This document shows positions 1 to 9,629 of a stretch of 60,991 bases of DNA, piece by piece. Made by a program: the position numbers and the translations under genes. The notes under the pieces were generated by a model. It was given only the letters and a program-made list of their open reading frames with translations. It made no database searches and had not been told where the DNA came from. The first letter of the stretch is position 1. The number at the start of each line of letters is the position of its first letter. This DNA is from Protostelium mycophagum (lineage: Eukaryota; Evosea; Variosea; Protosteliida; Protosteliaceae): the NCBI GenBank assembly GCA_002081555.1, contig KV921254.1, positions 23,860-84,850 on the forward strand, written 5' to 3'.

Positions 1-137
1 ATATAAGATATGGATATATAAGTCTATATAAGATGTGCATATATAATCTATATATGATATGCATATATAAGTATATATAAGAGATGGATATATAATCTAT
101 ATATGATATGGATATATAATCTATATATGATATGCAT
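1..137. repeat. AT-rich tandem repeat in an intron of the histidine kinase gene
   Basis: About 137 bp of degenerate repeats built from TATATAAG/TATATAATC/GATATGGATATATAA units, essentially only A/T with isolated G and C. It follows the exon of the minus-strand kinase that ends at the F-box (donor near 162), so it lies in the next intron, which continues beyond the left edge. A second AT-repeat intron occurs in the same gene at about 1619-1702. Confidence 0.8.
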
Positions 138-3100
138 AGGAATGAATGCTACCTGGTGGAAAGGCAAGAAGATGTCCTTTTTATATTCTTCTTTGATTCC
201 AACTCCTCGGTCAACAATCGAGAACACCTGTCCATATCATCAAAATGTCATGTTGCTGGAGATTACCAGCTCACAGTCCTCGTCTTCCGGAGATATCGGA
301 GATATTTGAGTGTCATTTACACCCAATGGCTTCCTCACCAGAACATCAAGTTCGATCTCACTATTCTGTTTTTCTTTAATTGTGGGATATGTTTGGAACA
401 AAATGTATTGCAGCATGAAACGCCAACAAACACCAAAATTGTAACTCACGGGTTGTGAGAATTTCACTGCATTGGTCAAGATATTGACAAGTATCTGCCT
501 TATCCTAGATGGATCTCCGATGGTCTGTTATCATATTTCAGTACAGATGTATATGTAGATCCTCAGCTCGATATACTCACCACAAGATCTAAAAGTTCAG
601 GACCGTAATGACTTATCATTTCCATCTTCTGTTTCTCCGCAGAAAATCCTACCACCTAAACATAACTCAGAATTATTCAAGATAATTTCAGAACTTTAAC
701 AATATTTCAGACAAAAAAGTGATATGTACAAGTGGTGCATAGTTCAGGGAAATTTCTTACTTCAAGAGCGTCTTCTACAACGGATAGAACGGAAAAGGAT
801 ATTTGCTCCAATGTTGTCTTTCCGCTGTCAGCTTTGGCGTAGTCTAAGATCTCAGAGATCAACACCTGTCATCGTTTGTCAGTTTGCGGTGATGGGGTTG
901 ATCTGAGATTGTAATTTCGTGGAGATGCAGCTCCGGACCCGCAGAGAAATGATATCTTTTGATTAATGTTTGTTATTAGCACGTTCTATAACAATTGAAA
1001 TATTCTCACCATGAGTTGCTCCGAGCATATTTTGGCTGCTCTGGCGGTCTCCAGTTGTTCGGGCTGTAAATCACTGGTCGTCAATAGTGTCACCATGCCA
1101 AGTATCCCTGACAATGGTGTCCGAATTTCTGAATAAATTGAGATACATTTCTTCTCGATTTCGCTCCTGTGAAACTCACCGTGTGACATGACCGCCAGAA
1201 ATTTCGTTTTAATTTCGAGCGCTTCTTCCAACTGTTGTGTTCTCGCCTTCACTAAGGTGTCTAGATCGCGCTTACTAGCCAAAAGCTCTTCCTCAAGAAG
1301 CTTCGCTTCTGTGACATCGTGCGCTGACAAAGCGTAGACATCATGATGCAGGTGAATTACGATAAAGTCCATCGTCAGCACCTGACGCGGTAAGTACCGC
1401 GTCGATCATACGGTCGTTAACGCGAAAGATGAATTTTTGCAGATCTGACTGAAAGGTACGATTCACGGTTGTTAACGTACCTTATTGTTGAGACGATGGA
1501 AGGTTCTCTTGGCTTGATATCTAATGGGCCTCTTTCTTGCTTTCGATTGTTTCCATATCGTTGTGCATTCCATGAACTCTTCTGTCGGGATACCCATGTG
1601 CTGTATCGGTTGCTGATTTCTTCAATATATATTCAATATATATTCAATATATTCAAGATATATTCAAGATATGTTCGAGATATATTCAAGATATATTCAA
1701 TGTATTATAAAAACTCACCTCTCCCTTCTCACACCCGAAATATAATTCAAATATTTTATTTCCTGGAAAACTTAACAAAATACAAAGAAAAAATCGAGAG
1801 AGATCACCGAAATGAGGAATAACCTTATTGCCCTCTACAAGTTCTACAACGGCCATGATTATTGGTGCAGTATCAAAAAAAGCACGAAGGGCTCCGGCAA
1901 GTCTCAACTCGTTCTCAAAATCCAGCGGGTCGTCCTGTCCGTAGCCCTGAGTAACAATAAATTCATCTCAAATACAATGGCGTAGAAGTATGTATTGAGA
2001 TGCTGACAACAAGACTCACATTTATATTTTCTGAAGAGATTTGAGATAAGATATCATTGAGTGGCTTGATGACTGTAGATTCCATCCCTTTGTAGTCCGG
2101 TACCGGTGATTCTCTCATATTTCTCAGTATCATACTTCAATTCGCGATTATTTGAGAATTTCATCCGGATGAAACGTTTCTTATTTCTTTGAAAAATTCT
2201 TGAATGTTTCGCGAACTTTCGCTGCAATTTCCAGGAATGATTTTGAAAATAACATACCTGCCCTTAGTGTGTGGGTTGTTGTCGGATGGGATTAAGGTGA
2301 CTATGCAGTGTATCTGTTGTTCATTGTACGCGTGTGCTTCTATTCTTATATTCCCCATATTTGTTATTGTTCCTCCAGGTGCCAGTACCTAATCATTTAA
2401 ATATATTTACATTCTAAAGAGGAGGAGTTGTACAAAATAACAGTCGTCATTTAAACCGTAATCAATGGGGTGTGTTACCTCTGTATCAAAGGTTCCCGCC
2501 AGCGGAGACATCTGCCCCGTGACTCTCTTTAGCAATTTTAAAAACCTACTCCAGGTTAACGGATGATAAGATGAGATCGAAAGTCTTTAGCCCTCCATGG
2601 CTTGTCATCACTTGTAACACGACCCACCTCTTTGATTCTCTTTGTCCAAACATAAAGTGAAACGGTTCTAAAGGGAAAGCAGACTCCTTCGTCGCCTCCG
2701 TGCACGAGCTGATCATAAATGGGCTGATGTCCAACAGATCGAGTAATCTCTTTGAGATAAAAGTCGGTCGTTCTTTTTCCACTAGCATGATGCAGTCACT
2801 CGTTCTATCTAAACAATGCAGCTCAAAAGATGGGGGCCTTGAAGACCAATACTCTTGTGCGGGTCTTGTTCCACTGCTCTCATCTATTTTCTGCCTCTTT
2901 GGTGATCGGGTCTGTGAACTTGGTGACCCATTCTCTGATCTGCTGTTGTTGATCGTGGAGAAGATACTTGAGCCAGAGCCCAACTTCGTCAGATTAAAAC
3001 CGTAGCTGCCACTTTCTCTCAATAAAGACGTTTCCATGTTGTTCTGCAGGTGGCGTCGGTGTTCTTGTTTTCCTTCGGAGATTTCTCTGCCTATGCAGAA

Positions 3101-3294
3101 ATCTCCCGCAATTTGAAATCAAAATTGAATGTGAAGGACCTTACTGTGCTGCAATACGCTCCGAAGTAGAGACTCGCCCAAATAATGGATGCAAGAATAT
3201 ACTTTTGGTTCTCCTGCAGTTCAGTGTGAACGAGAGGAGAGAGAGGCATCTGATTCGATCGCGGGATCTGATCGAAAAATCGGGCGAATCTCAT
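1..3294 (-). CDS. PAS-domain sensor histidine kinase (probably hybrid), 3' end off the window
   Basis: Membrane-associated sensor kinase that should autophosphorylate a histidine and feed a phosphorelay. The first exon (3145-3294) starts at ATG 3294 and encodes a hydrophobic stretch (KYILASIIWASLYFGAY). It joins in phase to AACAACATGG at 3043. The N-terminal exon (to about 2550) is Ser-rich with a KRQK-type basic patch and reads like a PAS sensor region. A further PAS-like piece is at 1686-1907 (LRAFFDTAPIIMAVVEL). The dimerisation box is split by an intron at about 1133-1182: KTKFLAVMSH, then EIRTPLSGILGM, with the phospho-acceptor His in MSHEIRTP. The ATPase domain shows the N-box (TNAVKFSQP, near 470), G1 box (VDRGVGI) and F-box (FLPFHQ) at about 160-225. 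The G2 box and any receiver domain lie to the left of the window. A start at ATG 3037 is possible if the first exon is non-coding. Confidence 0.88.
1619..1702. repeat. ATATATTCA minisatellite in an intron
   Basis: About nine imperfect copies of a 9-10 bp unit (ATATATTCAA / AGATATATTCA) in the intron between the second PAS exon and the exon encoding GIPTEEFMECTTIW of the minus-strand histidine kinase. Confidence 0.8.
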
Positions 3295-3550
3295 TGATTT
3301 TGATGCGGAGTTGCTGATTTATGGCAGGTTGTGAACCTTTTGATGTTTCCAGGGTTGGACTTGTTTCGCCTATGAGTCTCCCATCAACGCAGCCACTTCG
3401 AGGTTCTTCAGAGATGCCTCGAGAACATAAGCCTCACCTAACTTTTGACACATCAAGCCCGTCCAACAAATAAAATTCAAAACACACTCTCATCGGCAGG
3501 ATGTAAAGCAACAGCACTTCCGTGTGAAGACATTTCGTGGCCAAATCTCA
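3295..3550. promoter_or_regulatory. Shared divergent upstream region of histidine kinase and ISG12-like genes
   Basis: 256 bp between the two divergent ATGs (3294 minus, 3551 plus). It must hold the 5' UTRs and promoters of both genes. I see no clear TATA box or repeated operator-like site in it. The call rests on position only. Confidence 0.4.
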
Positions 3551-4196
3551 ATGGAGGAGAACGAGAATCAATCGAAGACATCCGTTGCGTCTTCTATTGT
3601 GAACACCACAAGGAATGCCACAACAGCAGGCGTTGGAGGCGCATTGATTACGGGGGTAGGAGTGAAAGCACTGGCTTCTTTTCTTGGTTTCAAAGCCACT
3701 GGTATTGCTGCCGGTAGTACTGCTGCAGGTGTGACTTATTATTCAACTCGTGATTCATAGCCTCAGCATGTTAATCGTTAAAAGTGTCTTAATTCAACTT
3801 CTCACAGGGCTGATGACTGCCACAACTCAGGCAGGAAGTCTTGTGGCCATTATGCAGAGTGTTGGTGCTACCTCTCTGCTTGCAGGTCCCCTCTTACCAG
3901 TTGCTGCAGGAGTGGGTGTCACCTGTGCTGCTAGTGCTGTTGCATATCAACATAGCGACATTGTTAAAGATTCCGCCATTGTCATGTATAAAAAAACAGC
4001 CCCAGTGGTGTCGACAATCTACAATGCCGCCCCTCCAGTTGCGTCAGCAATGTACAACACAGCAACTCCTATTGTCTCGACCATCTACAACACCGCTACC
4101 CCCCTGGCACAAACAGTTTACAACGGAGTCACACCAATGGCATCAGCAATTTACAACAGCGCAAAGGCAAAGTCTGTAATTCAGAGCAAATTGTAG
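3551..4196 (+). CDS. ISG12/IFI27-like small membrane protein with C-terminal Tyr-Asn repeats
   Basis: Two exons, 3551-3728 and 3808-4196, separated by a 79-nt GT-AG intron. The phase-1 join restores the family core STAAG|LMTATTQAGS. This Gly/Ala-rich hydrophobic signature (GVGGALITGVGVKALA, then AGSLVAIMQSVGA) is typical of the IFI6/IFI27 (ISG12) family, whose animal members sit in mitochondrial or other internal membranes and are linked to apoptosis. After the core come about six tandem units of roughly 11-12 residues of the form Ala-Pro-x-x-Ser-x-(I/M/V)-Tyr-Asn, unlike the short animal proteins. ATG 3551 is the only good start: the upstream in-frame opening begins with GTG. Function in this organism is unknown. 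Confidence 0.85.
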
Positions 4197-4318
4197 ATAA
4201 AGTAAAAGCAGAATTAGTGTTTTATCCTGCAAAATCACCTGATCGTCCCCATGATTTCCAGTTGCTCTTTGTCAATGACATGACTACAACATTTTTAGAG
4301 AGCAAGAGATAGCATCCT

Positions 4319-4678
4319 CTATATCTTTATATGTACAAATTGAATTGCTTCTGTTTCGCATCTGTTGCTCTTTGTCTTCTCTCTGGCTCTTCTGTTCTGG
4401 AACCATGTTTGGATCTTCTTCTGCTCGACACCAAGCATCCCTGCCAGCTGCTTTCGTAATTCAACACCAGGATAGCGGTTGACCACATACACCTCCTCCA
4501 GAAAAGTCTTTTGATTCTTTGGAAAGACCAATTTTGTGCGGAGTTCTGAAGATAGTGTTCGTGATGATGGTGTAATGTCGAGAGAGAAATGCGACGTGGC
4601 TTGAGGCGATGCAATGGATGCACACTTTGAATCAAGTCTCTCATTTTGGTCTTGGTTTAAGAGGTCTGAAACCTTCAT
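4319..4678 (-). CDS. Homeodomain transcription factor
   Basis: Single exon of about 119 residues. The C-terminal half is a homeodomain: a basic N-arm before KLVFPKNQKTFLEEVYVV, helix 2 around PGVELRKQLAGML, then the recognition helix KKIQTWFQNRRAREK with the invariant W-F-x-N-R of DNA-contacting helix 3. The Asn at position 51 is present, so DNA binding is expected. The start is taken as ATG 4678; a stop lies in frame just upstream of codon GTG 4717, so a longer single-exon start is unlikely, although an upstream spliced exon cannot be excluded. The N-terminus is short, Ser-rich and lacks other domains. It diverges from the small gene at 4821, so 4679-4820 is a shared upstream region. Confidence 0.9.
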   Translation of the reverse strand: MKVSDLLNQDQNERLDSKCASIASPQATSHFSLDITPSSRTLSSELRTKLVFPKNQKTFLEEVYVVNRYPGVELRKQLAGMLGVEQKKIQTWFQNRRAREKTKSNRCETEAIQFVHIKI

Positions 4679-4820
4679 GTCGAGTTGCGTTCTGAGGTGA
4701 TAATGGTTTTCATCCACTTAATCGTTTCTGTTCGACTATCCCCCTCACGGTTTCATACGTTATCAAGGTCTCAGTAACTACCGTGGTCGTAATCACACTC
4801 TGTCCACACACTGGAGTAAA

Positions 4821-5114
4821 ATGAATCATAATTGCATGCCCGTATTACGCAGTGCGACATCACCATAGAGGCCTCATCTTCACAGACGTCAGATATGCAC
4901 CAGGAGAAATCCAGAAGCGGGAGAGATGCTTTTCTATGGGAGGAAAAAGGTGCCTCACGAGATAAAACAGCACCTCAACACCAACAGTCGGCACAAACAT
5001 GTCAAACTGTTCTCTCGAAGATGTCAAATTGACACCACGGCTTCCCTATTTTTTAAGAACGCACCGATGGAAGCCAGCCGACAAGGACCAGATATTTTTA
5101 TAACACATGAATAA
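4821..5114 (+). CDS. Small unknown protein (about 80 aa)
   Basis: Two-exon model. ATG 4821 begins MNHNCMP, an intron starts at GTATTACGC (about 4842) and ends at CGTCAG (about 4890), and the second exon reads basic protein to TAA 5114. The second exon is His/Lys/Arg-rich (PHEIKQHLNTNSRHKHVK). I recognise no family. A competing splice (acceptor 9 bases earlier) opens another frame of similar length ending near 5032, so the frame is not settled. The stop lies 11 bp from the convergent stop of the RabGAP gene. Confidence 0.4.
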
Positions 5115-5125
5115 ACGATTCGAAA

Positions 5126-8100
5126 CTACTTGCAAGAAAAGTCACAAATTTTTATTTTGCAATTGTACACTGCTGAATTCGAGTGAGTTACTCAGATCGT
5201 CCTCGCTGCTGGACTCTGTCTTGGCCAACCCCTCTCTAGCTGTATGTATTAGATGTTCGTCCATGTGCTCTGACGTGCGTTGAAGGACGAGATCTTGTGG
5301 TGAAACTCCGCTGCCATGTGCGATCTGAAGAGGTTAAAAGATGTTGGTCTGCACTGGGAGTGCTCACCTTATACGCAATTGTTCTTCGCTTTTCGAACCA
5401 CTTATGTCGGTCTTCTGCGGCTTCGTCCGCGTAGATAGGTCTTGACCCTCCAAAGCGACCTTCGAGGTCCACTTGCCTTTCCCTTGATATCTGACATTTC
5501 AATCAAATTTCGACGACCTCTTCGGTACAGGAACACTATTTTACTATGGTATCGATTGTGAGGAAGATTCTGGGAAAATTACCTCTTCTAGATATTTGGT
5601 CCTCAGCGTGGCGAGTTTTCCTCTCGAAATGTCAAAAGTGTAAGATTTCTGTCATTATCAGTTTTACAATCAAATCTACAACGACTTGATGAATGTAATA
5701 TTAATTGGAACACTTGGAAATAGATGTATATAGATAGAGATAATGTGAATATATGTTCAATCTCACCCTAAGAAGTGCCTCAAACTCGAATGCCGCTGTG
5801 TTTTGTGCCATTTTTTGTAGAAACATGAATAAATCGGTGAAGTCAGTGAGTTGTAGAATGCTCTTCTCGTTTAACTTGAAGATTGCCAATGCAATTCGGA
5901 ATAAAACTACATCTCCTTCGAACAAAAACTGTTCCATGATTCTAGCTACTTCCTGTGTCATTTTCAGACGAGTCACCGTTATAGATGAGCCGCTTTTCGA
6001 CATGTCTTGTCTTAAGAATTATAATCTTTCTCATTCTTTTGCGTTTTAGACAGGAAAGTCGTGTCTCGTTGTAATTCGAATTGTAGATACTCACATTGAT
6101 GTCGAAAATAATAGTGAACAATGATAAGAACCAGCTGACTAGAATAGGTTCCACGTCCATACGATTGTCAGCGAAATGGTTGCATAGCTGTGGCAGTTTT
6201 ATACACAGCAAATATTTAAAAACGCGCTGATCCACAAGCAGCCCTGTCATCGTCTACAACAAGTCATTCTTTGAAATTTAAATTGAATAGTTATTGTATT
6301 GGGAATGCTGACCTGGGAGTAGTAATGCTTCGGCAAAATCTCGTCTATGATTATTTTTAGAATCCAAAAGGCTTGTTCTTCTGTCAAATCAAACAAAAGT
6401 GCTCCCGTGATGACTGTCAACCGTCACAAAAATATTAATGAAAGATCGAAGATATTTGAAGTGTCGAGTTGTAGAATGATTAGGTTACGTACAGTTCATG
6501 GATTGACAATACCCGATGGAGGGGTTGATATGTGCGTATGTTCTCAGAACGTTCCTCAGCTCATCATTAAACTCCGGTCTCTTCTCAAGTGTCTTTTCAA
6601 GTAAATTTCAGTGATATTTGGTCATTAAACAATCCGTTTTTTAAAATGTCGACGAAATTTCCCGTGCTTCGCGAAATTGAAACGAAATATCGTCGAAATT
6701 TACCGGAAAAGTCCTGGCAATGTCTTTTTCGATTTGGTCCGTCGCGATAGATTTTGCATTTTTAAACATCTCCCTCATACTAGAATAATCCGGCAGTGCA
6801 TTCTCTTCTCTGTATTTTTCTATCCCAACGATCAATGGCCATATCTGCGTGACGTCATCTTTTTGCCATCTACAACCGGCCAAAAATATCGCACCTGTGG
6901 TCTCAACTCCGCGGGCAGCCCTGATTTCCTGAGCAGTCTCTTTGTATATGCATCCCTTTGGTGTCTCGAAAATTTGGACCAGCAGTCATAAATATTCTTT
7001 TCGGACCAGACGGTTTCACCCGGTTGCATGGCAGCCATCGGTTTATACGAATTCCATAGATTCTTCCAGGAATTTTCTGAAGAGTCCGCAGAGGGGATGA
7101 TGACGTCAGATACGACATCGGGGGGGGTGGGGGTGTGTAAGCGGGACACTTGTAGATGGTCAATAATAAACTCGCCATATAAAGATACACAAGTACACCA
7201 AAAGAGCATTTCTGAAAGCCGCAAAACAAACTTCGATGGATTGGGGTTTTAGTGCAAAAAGAAATACACTTGAGCAGAATATTAATCATTATAATCTAAA
7301 ACAAAGAGACTTTCAACAGAAATACAATACCTGAAGGTGACTTGCTCGTCCAAACTGGTGGTGGCTTGGGTTTCTTTTCTGTCTCTGTGGGAGGAATATT
7401 TGTCATGCTCACAGATCTATTGGTTTGCTGCAATCTACAACGTTGTAAATAATGGAAGGAGTTGATATACAGATTACGTACACTGTTGATGGTCTCTTGA
7501 AACCATCTACAACGGGTAACTGTGCCTCCTGGTCTTGTTTGATCCTAACTGACCCCAATCCCCACTAGAAATTTCAGTAAAATTTCAGGAAATCTTCGAC
7601 AGTCTACACTCACCCTCGCCCTTGGTGATGTGGGGGCTTCCGTCACGTGTTTATTTGAAATCGGTGCATATGTTGCCGACCACATTTGAGGTGGTGATGT
7701 GGGGTTTGATGATGTAGCAACGGGGGGAGGTGGTGGTGTGGGGGCGGGAGGCGAGGTCGTGGGAAAAGAGGTTGCAGGGGGGGAAGTTGCAGGGGGGGAG
7801 GTTACAGGGGGGGAGGTCACAGGGGGGGAGGTCGAGGGTGATGTGGAAAAATAGCTCGAAGCGCTATTGGAGGACATACTCAACTTGGCCAGACCTGGTG
7901 TTTTTATGATGACGTCACCATGATATGTTGCCTCTACCTTCCATGATGTCCATGTGTTGGTGCACCATGGGGACCTTGTTCAACGGATTGAGAGTGCCTC
8001 CTGGGGCCATCTTCTGTTGTACTCTGGCGTGTGCTGATGATATGGTGTTGAAAACCATCACTTGCCTCACTGTCATCTACAATGTTGTAGTCTTCCTTTT

Positions 8101-9190
8101 CTGCGAAGATCCCAATGATGGAAATATTCAAATATTGAAATACCTCTTGAAATTCATTTTTAAAATTGGCGTGACGTTCTTCATAAAACTCAATCATATC
8201 TCGTAATAATTCAGTGTTCTTTTGTTCGTACTCTTGTTGCTGTTGTCGTAATTTCATGTCAGCCTGCGATGTCATAAGATAGATATTAAGATGTCGTATC
8301 GTGTGAATGACGATATCACATGGGAGTTATTCAGTTGTAAATGTACATACCGCATTGACCTTCTCCATACTCTTGGCTTTATCGTGAGTTGTTCTCAAGT
8401 TATTTTTCGATAAATCAAATTCTAAAAGAGCCATATTTCTATCAGTTATTCTCCTCTACAATGCTTCAGAATAATATTGAAATCGAATTTAAACATTGAA
8501 AATATTTTATTATTTATTTTTGATTTCGTATTTTTTTCCCAAGTTACATCAAATGAAAAACTCACCTTTATAGCGTCGCATTTGCAAAGATGTTGATCCA
8601 TGTTTTGCATGAACTCTCTCTGATGCATCTAAAAAAAATTAAATTTTCAAGACAATGGAGTATCATTATAACGATGGGTGCTCATTTTCATCGCTCACAA
8701 ATGTAACGCGCTCAAAATTATCCTCACCGCGTAGTCTTCCATCAAAGTGACACAGATCTCATTTAACACTGTGAACTCTTCTTTCAACTCCGCATCGATC
8801 TTGTCAATGCTTGAATTGTAAAACGTGTTCATATCATTTGTGAGTGCCGTGAGTGGTTCTGAAAAATCTGCAGTGATTAATTTCTAGTATTAATTAGAAG
8901 AAATAATTGATGTCTCTGCTTCAAAGATGAATAATGTTCTAAAGTGACACTCTGATCTCACATTGTCGGACGTCTTTCTGCTTCCCAATCTCATTAGACA
9001 CATCTTGCAGGAGTCGGTTGAGTTTCTGAAAATTTTGCAAGGTCTCTTCAAATCGGGTGTCGATTGTCCGAAGATGTGGTGGCAGATTCCTCAGCTGGTG
9101 ATGTTTAATTCTCATTTTTGGGTGACGGATGATCTATACAACCTTGACTTGATACTTGAGATCTTTGCTTATATTTCTGATCCTTTCCAT
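5126..9190 (-). CDS. RabGAP with N-terminal BAR-like coiled region, Pro-rich linker and TBC domain
   Basis: Multi-exon gene, ATG 9190 (MERIRNISKDLKYQ) to TAG 5126. The first exons (about 9190-7930) are helical, BAR/FCH-like: RFEETLQNFQKLNRLLQDV, then DMIEFYEERHANFKNEF, which resembles the last helix of endophilin/arfaptin-type BAR domains. A long Pro/Thr/Ser linker follows (7545-7883, repeated TSPPVTSPPAT). The TBC domain runs about 7000-5700: LLRKSGLPAELRPQ, then IEKDIARTFP with the IxxDxxR arginine finger, NPSIGYCQSMN with the YxQ glutamine finger (about 6500), RVFKYLLCIKLPQL, and the closing EVARIMEQFLFEGDVVLF. Both catalytic fingers are present, so it should stimulate GTP hydrolysis on a Rab at a curved membrane. 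The C-terminal tail is acidic and Ser-rich. Confidence 0.87.
7777..7828 (+). repeat. Four G7 runs (G-quadruplex candidate) inside the Pro-rich linker
   Basis: Four runs of seven G's at 7777-7783, 7792-7798, 7807-7813 and 7822-7828, separated by 8-nt spacers (AAGTTGCA, AGGTTACA, AGGTCACA). They are on the plus strand, antisense to the RabGAP, so the mRNA carries C-runs encoding Ser-Pro-Pro repeats. The regular 15-bp period indicates tandem expansion of a TSPP-x coding unit. Confidence 0.85.
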
Positions 9191-9629
9191 GTCTTTATTG
9201 AACTCTCATGTGTCCTCGGAGAATTGCAACACAAAAGATCGGGTTTTTCGAAGTGAGCTCCAAAAAAATCCAGAAAAATGACACTGTACAATTCTACAAC
9301 CGTGCTAAAAATAGATCAAAATTTTTTTCATACAAGAGACTGTCGTACAATTTGGGTGGATCTTTGCCAATTAAGTTGTAATATCGAATTTCGCGTTCTT
9401 TGGTGCAAAATCGACAATATTCTTGACCTTTCGGAGAATATATATAGATATATTCTATATGTTGTAGCCTGGGATGTGCTCTGCAAAACAACCTTTAAAG
9501 GCGTAACATTTTTGCTCACGGTACTGACGTTTCCGACAACCTTTTTGAGCTGCGCAACCAAATTGGTTTTCTGTTGCCTTCACATTTCCAAGTCTAAGAC
9601 AGCAGGGCCAGAGCACGTCCCATCACAAC
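9191..9629. promoter_or_regulatory. Divergent intergenic region between RabGAP and Tag1-like genes
   Basis: 439 bp between divergent ATGs (9190 minus, 9630 plus). It contains an AT-rich TATATAGATATATTC stretch near 9437-9455 and one isolated copy of the recurrent word CTACAACC (9293). An open frame crosses it on the plus strand but has no conserved content and leads into the real first exon. Promoter assignment is by position only. Confidence 0.4.
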
